Position numbers and translations under genes: made by a program. The notes under the pieces were generated by a model. It was not told the origin of the DNA. It saw only the letters and a program-made list of their open reading frames with translations, and searched no databases. DNA of 64,000 nt from Acidimicrobiales bacterium (lineage in GTDB: Bacteria; Actinomycetota; Acidimicrobiia; Acidimicrobiales; Bog-793), in NCBI GenBank assembly GCA_035294085.1, contig DATGLP010000023.1, positions 62,001 to 126,000 of the forward strand. Reading direction: 5' to 3'. Below are positions 39,400-48,158 of the stretch, piece by piece. Position 1 is the first letter of the stretch; every line of letters begins with the position of its first letter.

Positions 39400-39738
39400 A
39401 TGGCCGACGCACTGGAAGCGATCCGGATCCTCAACTTCGCGCTCGACGCGATCGAGCAGCGCCAGCAGGTCATCGCCAACAACGTGGCGAACGAGGCGAC
39501 GCCGGGGTTCACGGCGTCGGTCGTCACCTTCGAGGGCTCCCTCGCGCACGCGCTCGCGACGGGGGGGACCGCGTCGGCGCAGATCCTGCCCGAAGCCCTC
39601 GCGCCCGGGGCGGACGGCAACAACGTCAGCCTCGCCGCGGAGCTCTCGCTCGAGAGCGCGACGAACCTCGAGAACCAGTCGGTCGCGAACTCGATCACGG
39701 GCGAGCTCACGCTGCTCCAGACGGCCATCGAGGGCTAG
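39400..39738 (+). CDS. flgB: Flagellar proximal rod protein FlgB
   Basis: 112 residues. LNFALDAIEQRQQVIANNVANEATPGFTAS is the rod-protein N-terminal signature; the C-terminal helix SITGELTLLQTAIEG closes the coiled-coil. Forms the rod next to the MS ring. First gene of a 12-gene operon to flgE. Confidence 0.9.
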   Translation: MADALEAIRILNFALDAIEQRQQVIANNVANEATPGFTASVVTFEGSLAHALATGGTASAQILPEALAPGADGNNVSLAAELSLESATNLENQSVANSITGELTLLQTAIEG

Positions 39739-39757
39739 GCAGCGGAGGCGCCCAACG

Positions 39758-40162
39758 ATGTCGATGTACCCGTCCATCTCCATCGCCGGCAGCGGTCTCG
39801 TCGTGGACCAGACCTGGCTCGACGTCATCGGCGGCAACGTCGCCAACGCCGACGACGTCGCGACCCCCGGCCGGCCCGTCTACCGCCCCGAGGAGGTCGT
39901 CGCCGAGGCGGTCCCCTCGGCCGACGGGGCAGGCGCCGGCGTCGCCGTCGTCGAGGTCGCCGCCTCGGGCGCGAGCGGGACGGCGACCTACGACCCGTCG
40001 AACCCGCTCGCCGACCGGCGCGGCATGGTCGTCACCCCCGCCGTCTCGATCGGGCACGAGCTCGTCGCTCTCGTCGAGGCGCAGGCGAGCTACGAGGCGA
40101 ACGCCACGGTGCTCCAGCACGCCGACACGGCCTACAAGGCGATCCTCGACATCCACGCGTGA
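39758..40162 (+). CDS. flgC: Flagellar proximal rod protein FlgC
   Basis: 134 residues. Start MSMYPSISIAGSGLVVDQ and DVIGGNVANADDV at the N-terminus, and MVVTPAVSIGHELVALVEAQASYEANATV at the C-terminus, are FlgC-like. The ATG at 39758 is preceded by GGAGG. The stop overlaps the fliE start (GTGA). Confidence 0.9.
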   Translation: MSMYPSISIAGSGLVVDQTWLDVIGGNVANADDVATPGRPVYRPEEVVAEAVPSADGAGAGVAVVEVAASGASGTATYDPSNPLADRRGMVVTPAVSIGHELVALVEAQASYEANATVLQHADTAYKAILDIHA

Positions 40163-40476
40163 CCATGGCCATCCCCCCCATCCCTGCCATCCCCCCGATC
40201 CCCTCGCCGGCCGCCCCGGGCACGCTCGCCGGCGTGCCCGGGGCGGCGACGGGAACGGCCGGCGACTTCGCGAGCGTCCTCGGCCAGGCGATCGACGGGC
40301 TGAACGCGACGGTGCAGAACGCCGACAACCTCGCCCTCGCGGGGGCGACCGGCGCGGCGAACGTCGCGGACGTGACCGTCGCGTCGACCGAGGCGCAGCT
40401 CGCCGTCGACCTCGCCACCCAGCTGCGGGACCGGGCGGTCCAGGCGTTCAACACGATCATGTCGATGAGCACCTGA
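40159..40476 (+). CDS. fliE: Flagellar hook-basal body protein FliE
   Basis: 105 residues; a Pro/Ile-rich start, then DFASVLGQAIDGLNATVQNADNLA and STEAQLAVDLATQLRDRAVQAFNTIMSM, the conserved C-terminal helix pair. Adaptor between the MS ring and rod. Start GTG at 40159, or the ATG two codons later. Confidence 0.88.
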   Translation: MTMAIPPIPAIPPIPSPAAPGTLAGVPGAATGTAGDFASVLGQAIDGLNATVQNADNLALAGATGAANVADVTVASTEAQLAVDLATQLRDRAVQAFNTIMSMST

Positions 40477-40485
40477 GGGGCAGCC

Positions 40486-42081
40486 GTGGCTCTCCGCCCG
40501 CTCGACAACGCCCGCGTCTCGAGCGCGCTCGAGCGCGCCCGGCGCACCTTCGGCGCCTTCACGCCCGGCCAGAAGGCGGTGACCGGTCTCGGGCTCGTCG
40601 GCCTCGTCGTCGCCGGCCTGCTCTTCGCCTCCCGCGCCTCGGCACCGACCTACACGACGCTGTTCGCCAACCTCCAGCCCCAGAGCGCCGGCGCGGTGAC
40701 CCAGAAGCTCACCGCCGACCACGTCCCCTACGAGCTCGCGGACGGCGGGACGACGGTCCTCGTGCCCCAGGCGGACGTCAACCAGGAGCGCATCAGCCTC
40801 GCCGAGGCCGGGCTGCCGTCCGGCGGGACGATCACCTTCCAGACCCTCGCCCAGACCGGGATCACCTCCTCGCAGTTCGTGCAGAACGTCGACTACCAGC
40901 AGGCGCTCGAAGGCCAGCTCGCCGGGACGATCGAGTCGATCCAGGGGGTCCAGGGCGCCCAGGTCTCCCTCGTCATGCCGGACACGACGAGCTTCGTGCT
41001 CGGCAACAGCCAGACGCCGAGCGCCTCGGTGCTCGTCGACCTGGCCGCGGGTGCGAGCCTCACGCCGGGCCAGGTGCAGGCGATCGTGCACCTCGTCGCC
41101 TCGGCCGTGCCCTCGCTCAGCCCCGACAACGTCACCGTCGTCGACAACAGCGGCGACGTGCTGTCGGCGCCGGGCGTCGACAGCTCGGCGAGCGCCGACA
41201 GCCAGCAGACGACCGCCTACGACGACGCGCTCGCCGCCTCGCTCACGGCGCTGCTCACGCGGGTCGTCGGTCCGGGCAACGCGGCCGTCGCCGTCCACGC
41301 GGTGCTCGACTTCAACCAGGTGAGCACGACGACGAACGGCCTCGAGACGGGACCCAACGGCCGGGCGCTCACCGCGACGACGAGCCAGAGCTCGACCCGC
41401 CAGACCTTCAGCGGCTCCGGCGCCCAGGCGGCCGGGGTGCTCGGGTCCACGGCACCGGTGACCCCGAGCGGCCAGTCCGGCCGCTACTCGTCCACCCAGA
41501 GCCAGGTCACGAACGCGGTGGGCCAGGTGGTCACCACCGTGAAGCAGGCGCCGGGACAGGTCGAGCGCACGTCGGTGGCCGTCCTGCTCAACGCCGGTCA
41601 CCTCGGCGCCGCTCGCCTCGGCGCGATCCGCAGCCTCGTGAGCGCGGCCGCCGGCCTCGACCCGCGGCGGGGCGACTCCCTGGTCGTGAGCGCGCTCCCC
41701 TTCTCGCACCCGGCGGCGGTCCAGGCGGGCCGCCAGTCGATCCTCGCCAAGGCGCGCGCCGTCGCACCGAGCGGCGCGCTCGTCCTGCTCATCCTCGTCC
41801 TCTTCGCGCTGGCGCTGCGCTTCGCGCGCCGCAGGCGGCCGCAGTTCGAGGAGATCGACGTCTCCGCCCTCGAGCTCCCGAGCCCGGCCGCGGACGTCGA
41901 CACCCGTGAGCTGCCGGCGACGCCGGCTCCCCAGGCGCTCGCACCCGCGACCGGCACCGTGCCCGCCGACGTCGGCGACTTCATCCGCACGAGCCCCGAC
42001 GAGGTCGCCCAGCTGATGCGCCTGTGGGCCCAGGAGCGGCCCGGCGCGAGCGCGCAGCTCGGCGGCGGAGGTCCGCGATGA
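40486..42081 (+). CDS. fliF: Flagellar MS-ring protein FliF
   Basis: 531 residues. Membrane segments at about 33-50 and 425-445 flank a large periplasmic-side part with TTLFANLQPQSAGAVTQKL and NVDYQQALEGQLAGTIESI ring-building motifs. The cytoplasmic tail ends with a FliG-binding acidic region (DVGDFIRTSPDEVAQLMRLW). Stop overlaps fliG (ATGA). Confidence 0.93.
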   Translation: MALRPLDNARVSSALERARRTFGAFTPGQKAVTGLGLVGLVVAGLLFASRASAPTYTTLFANLQPQSAGAVTQKLTADHVPYELADGGTTVLVPQADVNQERISLAEAGLPSGGTITFQTLAQTGITSSQFVQNVDYQQALEGQLAGTIESIQGVQGAQVSLVMPDTTSFVLGNSQTPSASVLVDLAAGASLTPGQVQAIVHLVASAVPSLSPDNVTVVDNSGDVLSAPGVDSSASADSQQTTAYDDALAASLTALLTRVVGPGNAAVAVHAVLDFNQVSTTTNGLETGPNGRALTATTSQSSTRQTFSGSGAQAAGVLGSTAPVTPSGQSGRYSSTQSQVTNAVGQVVTTVKQAPGQVERTSVAVLLNAGHLGAARLGAIRSLVSAAAGLDPRRGDSLVVSALPFSHPAAVQAGRQSILAKARAVAPSGALVLLILVLFALALRFARRRRPQFEEIDVSALELPSPAADVDTRELPATPAPQALAPATGTVPADVGDFIRTSPDEVAQLMRLWAQERPGASAQLGGGGPR

Positions 42082-43154
42082 GCCAGGTCGCCGGCGACCA
42101 GCGACCCGCCGCGAGCCCTGAGCCGCCGGCGGCGGCGGGCACGGCCCGCCTCGACCAGCTGAGCGGCCGCCAGCGCGTCGCGATCGTCCTCGCCCAGCTG
42201 CCGACGGCGCACTCCGCGGCCATCTTGCGGGCGCTCGGGGACGAGGAGGCGATCGCCCTCACGACCGAGATCGCCTCGCTCCCCCCGCTCGACGAGGCCG
42301 TCGTCGCGCAGGTCGTGCGCGAGTTCGTGCAGCGCCTGCAGGCGACTCGCTCGGTGGGCCAGGGCGGCCTCGACCGGGCGCGCGCGCTGCTCACCGAGCT
42401 CGTCGGCGCCCAGCGAGCCGAGGCGGTCCTCGCCCAGCTGCGCGGCAAGGACGCCGTCGGGCCCCTCGCCTTCCTCTCGCACGCAGACCCCGCGCACGTG
42501 GTCCCGTTCCTCCTCGACGAGCACCCCCAGACGATCGCCGTCGTGCTCGCCCACCTGCCGGCGGCAGACGCCGCCCGGATCCTCAACGCGCTGCCCGCGC
42601 ACTTCCGCAACGAGGTCGTGCTGCGCATCGCGCGCATGGACCGCGTGCCGCCCGAGGCCATCAGCCAGGCGGCAGGCCAGCTGGCGAGCAAGCTGCGCGG
42701 CCTCATCTCCGCCGGCAGCTCGGTGCCCGGGGGCATCCCCTCGCTCGTCGAGATCCTCAACTGCGCCGACGCCTCGACCGAGAAGCAGGTGCTCGGCGAT
42801 CTCGAGGCGCGCGATCCCGAGCTCGCCGAGGCGGTCCGGGCCCGGATGTTCACCTTCGAGGACGTGCTTCGCCTCGACGACCGGACGCTGCAGCTCGTCT
42901 TCCGCTCCGTGACGATCGGCGACCTCGCCCTCGCCGTCAAGGGCGCGGGCGACGACCCGCAGGTGCGCGAGCGGATCCGCTCGAACCTCTCCGAGCGCGC
43001 CGCGGCCGAGCTCGACGAGGAGCTCGAGGTGCTCGGACCGGTGCGCCTGTCGATGGTCGACGCCGCCCAGGCGAGCATCGTGCGCGTCGTGCGCGAGCTC
43101 GAGGCCGACGGCACGATCGTCATCGCCCGGCCGACCGACGAGGTGATCGCGTGA
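42078..43154 (+). CDS. fliG: Flagellar motor switch protein FliG
   Basis: 358 residues. N-terminal FliF-binding domain, middle domain with EHPQTIAVVLAHLP-like DEHPQTIAVVLAHLPAADAA, and a C-terminal torque helix region with the charged DPELAEAVRARMFTFEDVLRLDDRTLQLV. The ATG at 42078 overlaps the fliF stop. Confidence 0.95.
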   Translation: MSQVAGDQRPAASPEPPAAAGTARLDQLSGRQRVAIVLAQLPTAHSAAILRALGDEEAIALTTEIASLPPLDEAVVAQVVREFVQRLQATRSVGQGGLDRARALLTELVGAQRAEAVLAQLRGKDAVGPLAFLSHADPAHVVPFLLDEHPQTIAVVLAHLPAADAARILNALPAHFRNEVVLRIARMDRVPPEAISQAAGQLASKLRGLISAGSSVPGGIPSLVEILNCADASTEKQVLGDLEARDPELAEAVRARMFTFEDVLRLDDRTLQLVFRSVTIGDLALAVKGAGDDPQVRERIRSNLSERAAAELDEELEVLGPVRLSMVDAAQASIVRVVRELEADGTIVIARPTDEVIA

Positions 43155-43726
43155 GGACGGCGTCGGTCATCAAGGCGGGCCCCGCCCTCGACGCCGTGCG
43201 CGCCGGCGAGCTCGAGGCGTTGCCGGCGTCGAGCGCGGACGCCCGCGCGGCCGCCGTGGCCGCCGGCTACGAGGAGGGCCGTCAGCGAGCCGCCGTCGAG
43301 CTCGAGCAGGAGCGCCAGGCGCTGCGCCGGCGGGCCGACGAGGAGCTCCGGCGCGCACTCGGCGCCCTCGAGGCCGCCCACGACGAGCTGGCGGCGCGCT
43401 TTCGCCAGGCGACGCGCGACCTCGAGGACGCCGTCGCGTCGCTCGTCGTCGACATCGCCCGCGCCGTGTTGCGCCGCGAGGTCGCCTGCGGGGCCGACGC
43501 GCTCGCGCGTGCCCTGTCCCTCGCCGGGGATCGGCCCGGCGCCATCGTGCGGCTGAATCCCGCCGACCTGCCGACCGAGGCGTCGGTGCACAGCGGGCTC
43601 GAGCTGCGCGCCGATGCTTCGGTCGCCCCCGGCGGCTTCGAGCTCGAGGTCGGCGAGACGCTCGTCGACGGCCGCATCGAGACGGCGCTCGAGCGCGTCC
43701 GGGCGGTCCTCGAGGGGGCGCGATGA
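43151..43726 (+). CDS. fliH: Flagellar assembly protein FliH
   Basis: 191 residues. A central coiled coil (YEEGRQRAAVELEQERQALR) and a C-terminal domain with DLEDAVASLVVDIARAVLRREV, typical of FliH/HrpE/V-ATPase E-like stators. Regulates the FliI ATPase. Poorly conserved; the call relies also on position between fliG and fliI. GTG start overlapping the fliG stop. Confidence 0.85.
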   Translation: MRTASVIKAGPALDAVRAGELEALPASSADARAAAVAAGYEEGRQRAAVELEQERQALRRRADEELRRALGALEAAHDELAARFRQATRDLEDAVASLVVDIARAVLRREVACGADALARALSLAGDRPGAIVRLNPADLPTEASVHSGLELRADASVAPGGFELEVGETLVDGRIETALERVRAVLEGAR

Positions 43727-45042
43727 GGGCGCTCGTCGAGCGGCGAGGCGCGCTCCTCGCGGCCTGCCAGCCGGTCACCTACGGCCGCATCCGGCGCATG
43801 GTCGGGACCTCGATCGAGGTGGGCGGCCTCGACGCGGCGATCGGCGACTGCTGCCTGCTCCACGGCGCGACCTCGGTGGTCCCCGCCGAGGTCGTCGCCC
43901 TCGGGGAGGGCGCGGTGACCTGCCTCCCGCTCGGCGAGACGCGGGGGCTGCGCGCCGGCGCCCTCGCCGAGGCCACGGGGGGGCCGCTGCTCGCCCCGGT
44001 CGGCGACGGGCTCCTCGGGCGAGTCCTCGACGGGCTCGGACGCCCGATCGACGGCGGCGGAGCCCTCGTCGGCGTCGAGCAGGCCACCATCGACCACCCC
44101 GCCCCGCACCCCCTCCGGCGCCGCGCCGTGAGCGAGCAGCTCGCGCTCGGCGTGCGCGCCATCGACGCGATGCTCCCGTGCGGCAAGGGGCAGCGCCTCG
44201 GCATCTTCGCCGGGTCGGGCGTCGGCAAGTCCTCCCTGCTGTCGATGATCACCCGCAACACCGCAGCCGACGCCGTCGTCGTCGCGCTCGTCGGCGAGCG
44301 GGGGAGGGAGGTCGCCGAGCTCGTCGAGCGCGACCTCGCCAGCGCGCTCGAGCGCGCCGTCGTCGTCGTGGCCACCTCCGACGCCCCCGCGCTCGTGCGA
44401 CTGCGAGCCGCCTTCCTCGCGACGCGCATCGCCGAGTGGTTCCGAGACCGCGGGCGGGACGTGCTGCTGCTCATGGACTCGCTGACGCGCTGCGCGATGG
44501 CGCAGCGCGAGGTCGGCCTCGCCGCCGGCGAGCCCCCGGCGACGAGGGGCTACCCGCCGAGCGTCTTCGGACTGCTCCCCCGCCTCCTCGAGCGCGCCGG
44601 CACCGACGAGCGCGGCTCGATCACCGGTCTGTACACGGTCCTCGTCGAGGGCGACGACATGAACGAGCCGATCGCCGACGCGAGCCGGTCGATCCTCGAC
44701 GGCCACCTCCAGCTCTCGCGCGCCCTCGCCGAGTCCGGGCACTACCCCGCGATCGACGTGCTCGGGTCGGTCTCGCGCGTCGCCCCGGCGATCACCGACC
44801 CCTCCACGCGTGCGGCCGCGCTCGCGATCCGCCGGCTGCTCGCCGCCTACCGCGACGCCAGAGACCTCGTCGAGATCGGCGCGTACGTGCCCGGCACGAA
44901 CCCGCTCGTCGACGCCGCCATCGCCGCCAAGCCCGAGATCGACCGCTTCTGCCGCCAGGGACTCGACGAGGCCTCGACGGCCGCAGAGGCGCGCGAGGGC
45001 CTCGCGCGCCTCGCCGCCTGCTACCCGGAGGCCCTGCCGTGA
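43723..45042 (+). CDS. fliI: Flagellum-specific ATPase FliI
   Basis: 439 residues, F1-beta-like. Walker A at 164-171 (GSGVGKSS), VVVALVGERGREVAELVE, Walker B LLLMDSLTRCAMAQREV, and GYPPSVFGLLPRLLERAG typical of type III ATPases. Energises export at the flagellar gate. ATGA overlap with fliH and GTGA with fliJ. Confidence 0.96.
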   Translation: MRALVERRGALLAACQPVTYGRIRRMVGTSIEVGGLDAAIGDCCLLHGATSVVPAEVVALGEGAVTCLPLGETRGLRAGALAEATGGPLLAPVGDGLLGRVLDGLGRPIDGGGALVGVEQATIDHPAPHPLRRRAVSEQLALGVRAIDAMLPCGKGQRLGIFAGSGVGKSSLLSMITRNTAADAVVVALVGERGREVAELVERDLASALERAVVVVATSDAPALVRLRAAFLATRIAEWFRDRGRDVLLLMDSLTRCAMAQREVGLAAGEPPATRGYPPSVFGLLPRLLERAGTDERGSITGLYTVLVEGDDMNEPIADASRSILDGHLQLSRALAESGHYPAIDVLGSVSRVAPAITDPSTRAAALAIRRLLAAYRDARDLVEIGAYVPGTNPLVDAAIAAKPEIDRFCRQGLDEASTAAEAREGLARLAACYPEALP

Positions 45043-45473
45043 CGGGGCGGCGCTCCCGCCTCGCGACCGTCCTGCGCGTCCGGCGCGTCGAGGAGACGCT
45101 CGCGCGCGCCCGCCTCGCCGGCGCGGCGGGACGCCTCGCGGCGGCCGCCCAGCAGGAGGCCGCCGCCGCTGCCGCCTACCGAGAGCTGCCGACGGAGCTG
45201 CCGCCGATAGGCGCGGCGGCCTTCGCCGCCTTCCGAGCGCGCGCCGCCTCCCTCGGGCGCGCCGCCTACGGCGCGTCGCAGCGCCGCCGCGCGCGCGCCG
45301 ACGAGGTCGACGCGGCGCGCGCCGCGCTGCGGGCAGCCGAATCGAGGGTGGCCGTGCTCGAGCGCCGGGAGGCGGCCGGCCGTGAGGCAGCCCGGCGCCT
45401 GCTCGAGCGAGCCGACGCCGCGGCGGTCGAGGACCTCGCCGCGCACCGCCACGCGAGGAGGCCGTCCCAGTGA
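45039..45473 (+). CDS. fliJ: Flagellar export protein FliJ
   Basis: 144 residues, an Ala/Arg-rich antiparallel coiled coil throughout, beginning RSRLATVLRVRRVEETLARARL. Stalk of the FliI hexamer. Assigned on coiled-coil character and position directly after fliI. Confidence 0.78.
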   Translation: MTGRRSRLATVLRVRRVEETLARARLAGAAGRLAAAAQQEAAAAAAYRELPTELPPIGAAAFAAFRARAASLGRAAYGASQRRRARADEVDAARAALRAAESRVAVLERREAAGREAARRLLERADAAAVEDLAAHRHARRPSQ

Positions 45474-46471
45474 ACGTGCAACCCCTGGGGCTCCTGCCGC
45501 CCGAGGTCGCCGCCATCGAGGCGGTGTTCGCGGCCCTCGCCGGCTCGGCCGCCGGGGGATCCCCGACCGCTCCAACCGACGCGTTCGCGATCCTCCTCGA
45601 CGCGGCGAGCGCGGCGGGATCCCCGGCCTCCGGCCCGCCGAGCGGCCAGGGGGCCGCGACGCCGGGCAGCGCGAGCCCGGTCGTCGCCGAGGCAGAGCGC
45701 TTCCTCGGCGTCCCCTACCGCTGGGGCGGCGACAGCCCGGCGACCGGCTTCGACTGCTCCGGCCTCGTCCAGTACGTGTTCGCGCAGCTCGGCGTGGCGC
45801 TCCCGCGCACCTCCGAGCAGCAGGCGACGGTCGGCCAGGCCGTCCCGAACCTCGCCGCGGCCCAGCCGGGCGACCTCCTCTTCTTCGAACCGGGCGCCAA
45901 CGGCGCGCCGCCGGGCGAGCCGGGCCACGTCGCGATCTACGCGGGCGACGGCGAGATGATCGCCGCGCCGCGAACCGGCGAGGTCGTCCAGCTCCAGCCG
46001 GTGCCATCCGAGCCGGTCGCCATCCGGCGCGTCCCGCTCGGCCCGGCAGCGCCCGGCGCGCCCGTCCAGATGGGGCAGGTCCTCGTACCGGCCGCGGACG
46101 CGCCGCTCGTCACGCAGGCCGCCGCGTCGGCCAAGGTGCCCGCCGCCCTGCTCGCCGCGATCCTCTACGAGGAGTCCCGCTTCGACCCGAGCGCGCGCTC
46201 GAGCGCGGGCGCCGAGGGCATCGCCCAGTTCATGCCGGCGACGGCCGCCGCCCAGGGGATCGACCCGTTCGACCCGGCCCAGGCGATCCCCGCCGCGGCG
46301 AGACTGCTCGCCGGCTACCGCGCCGCCTTCGGCAGCTGGTCGCTCGCCGTCGCCGCCTACGCGGCGGGTGGCGGCGCCGTCGAGCAGGCAGGGGGGATCC
46401 CGAACGACGGCTCGACCCCCGCCTACGTCTCCACCGTCCTCTCCCTCGCGAACCTGGCGGCGGGCAGCTGA
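45470..46471 (+). CDS. Predicted flagellar peptidoglycan hydrolase: NlpC/P60 endopeptidase plus lytic transglycosylase
   Basis: 333 residues. After a low-complexity N-terminus (1-70), an NlpC/P60 domain (about 75-180) has catalytic Cys96 in FDCSGLVQYVF and His153 in GHVAIYAG; a second domain (about 205-333) is a soluble lytic transglycosylase with Glu235 in YEESRFDP, GIAQFMP and AYAAGGGAV. No signal peptide is seen, which suggests export through the flagellar apparatus. Sits between fliJ and fliK, so it probably opens the wall for the rod, the job of FlgJ in proteobacteria. Start overlaps the fliJ stop (ATGA-type). Confidence 0.82.
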   Translation: MNVQPLGLLPPEVAAIEAVFAALAGSAAGGSPTAPTDAFAILLDAASAAGSPASGPPSGQGAATPGSASPVVAEAERFLGVPYRWGGDSPATGFDCSGLVQYVFAQLGVALPRTSEQQATVGQAVPNLAAAQPGDLLFFEPGANGAPPGEPGHVAIYAGDGEMIAAPRTGEVVQLQPVPSEPVAIRRVPLGPAAPGAPVQMGQVLVPAADAPLVTQAAASAKVPAALLAAILYEESRFDPSARSSAGAEGIAQFMPATAAAQGIDPFDPAQAIPAAARLLAGYRAAFGSWSLAVAAYAAGGGAVEQAGGIPNDGSTPAYVSTVLSLANLAAGS

Positions 46472-47682
46472 TGGGTGCGCTCCGGGCCACGCCGCCGGCC
46501 GCTGCGGCCGCTGCCCAGCGGGAGCTGGAGCGCCCCGGCGCGCACGCGCCCCACCCCGCAGGCGCCGGCCACTTCGCGGCCGTGCTCGACGGGGCCGTCC
46601 CCGCGCCCCGGCGCCGCAGCGAGCGCGCCGGTACCAGCGAGGAGGCCGGCCTCCTCGTCGCCCTCGCCGTCGCGGGGGACGCCGGCGCGGCAGCGTCGAG
46701 GGCCTCGGTCGGGGCGGCCGTCGAGCCGGACCGGCCGACCACCGACGGGGCGCGGCCACCTCGCGCCAGCGAGCTGGACCTGCGACGGCTGACCGGTGAC
46801 GCGGGAGCCGCCGCCACGCCGGCGCCGGGCGAGCCGACGGCGAAGCACGCCGACGGCGCCCCGACCGAGTCCCCGGCGCGCCCGGGCGGGGGCCCGGCGG
46901 CGCCCCCGAGCGGCGGCCGGGCGGCGCCCAGCGGTCGAACGCCGCTCGAGCCCGCGTGGCACGAACCCAGACCGCCGACCGCCAGCGCCGCCGCCGCGCG
47001 CGGCGCGAGCCCGCAGCCGCCCGGGGTCCCGGCGCGCGCGCACCCGCTCGCCCCCGCGCCGAGCCAGCGGACGCCCCTTCCCGCCCACCCGGCGAGGAAC
47101 GCGGCCACCCCGGCGCGACCGACCACGGCGCGGGACGCGCCAGGGGTGCGGGCGGGGCGGGCACCCGGCACGCCGAGCGAGCGGCACCGCGCCGGCGCGC
47201 CCGCCTGGCGCCTCCCCGGCGTGCCGCCCCCGGCCCCGGCCCGCACGGACCCGCCGGACGCCGCCGCGCCGCGGCGCGCGCCGAGCGGCGAGGCCCGCTC
47301 CGCGGGGCCCGCCGGTCCCCTCCTCGGCGCTCTCTCCAAGGCGCGCCCGGGAGCGAACGGCACCTTCTCCATCACGGCCTCGCTCGACCCGCCCGAGCTC
47401 GGGCGGATCGAAGCGACCGTCACCGTCCAAGGCGAGCGAGTCGAGATCGCCCTCGCGCCGGTGAGCGACGCCGGCCACGCCGCCCTCGCCGGCGCCCTCG
47501 GCGCGCTCCGGTCGCACCTCGAGTCCCAGGGCTTCGCCGTCGCCAGCCTCTCGCTCGCCGAGCCGCGAGCGCTCGCCGGACGCCGCGACCGGCAGCGCGA
47601 GGCCCCGGTCGGCGCTCGGCGGGACCCGCAGCGCCCCGGGGACGCGAGCGACCGCCCCCACGTTCTCGACCTGGTGCTCTAG
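46471..47682 (+). CDS. fliK: Flagellar hook-length control protein FliK
   Basis: 403 residues. The long Ala/Pro/Arg-rich, probably disordered ruler part is followed by the FliK C-terminal domain (about 300-375) with LDPPELGRIEATVTVQGERV and LRSHLESQGFAVASLSL. Measures hook length and switches export specificity through FlhB. The ATG overlaps the preceding TGA by one base. Confidence 0.85.
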   Translation: MGALRATPPAAAAAAQRELERPGAHAPHPAGAGHFAAVLDGAVPAPRRRSERAGTSEEAGLLVALAVAGDAGAAASRASVGAAVEPDRPTTDGARPPRASELDLRRLTGDAGAAATPAPGEPTAKHADGAPTESPARPGGGPAAPPSGGRAAPSGRTPLEPAWHEPRPPTASAAAARGASPQPPGVPARAHPLAPAPSQRTPLPAHPARNAATPARPTTARDAPGVRAGRAPGTPSERHRAGAPAWRLPGVPPPAPARTDPPDAAAPRRAPSGEARSAGPAGPLLGALSKARPGANGTFSITASLDPPELGRIEATVTVQGERVEIALAPVSDAGHAALAGALGALRSHLESQGFAVASLSLAEPRALAGRRDRQREAPVGARRDPQRPGDASDRPHVLDLVL

Positions 47683-47690
47683 GAGGAACG

Positions 47691-48107
47691 ATGACCACCC
47701 CGATCGACGCGATCACCGCCGTCCCGAGCGCGCCGGCGACGTCCGCCGCGGCGAGCTCGCCGACGAACGCACTGCTCCAGCCGAACGAGTTCCTGACCCT
47801 CTTGATCGACAACCTGAAGTACCAGGACCCGCTCGACCCGACGAACAGCGCCCAGTTCCTCGGCCAGCTCGCCCAGCTGGCGCAGGTCGAGACGCTCCAG
47901 CAGCTGGAGACGACCGACGCGAGCGCTTCCCAGGCCGCCGAGCTCGCGAACGCCACCGCCCTCGTCGGCCGGCAGGTGAGCGGCACGGATGCCGCGGGGC
48001 ACACCGTCCAGGGCGTCGTGAGCGGCGTCAGCGACTCCGCCACCGGCCCGGTGCTCGAGGTCGGGTCCTCGACGCTCGCGCTCGGCGAGGTCGCGACGGT
48101 CTCCTGA
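47691..48107 (+). CDS. flgD: Flagellar hook assembly protein FlgD
   Basis: 138 residues. LLQPNEFLTLLIDNLKYQDP and AQFLGQLAQLAQVETLQQL form the FlgD N-terminal export and cap region; a short C-terminal FlgD Ig/Tudor remnant follows (ALVGRQVSGTDAAGHTVQG). Short compared with 200+ residues in enterobacteria, similar to Gram-positive forms. Good ribosome-binding site AGGAGG. Confidence 0.92.
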   Translation: MTTPIDAITAVPSAPATSAAASSPTNALLQPNEFLTLLIDNLKYQDPLDPTNSAQFLGQLAQLAQVETLQQLETTDASASQAAELANATALVGRQVSGTDAAGHTVQGVVSGVSDSATGPVLEVGSSTLALGEVATVS

Positions 48108-48158
48108 GCGCGCCCTCGAGGACGCAGGAACTGACAGCAGCACGAAGGAGGAACCGAC

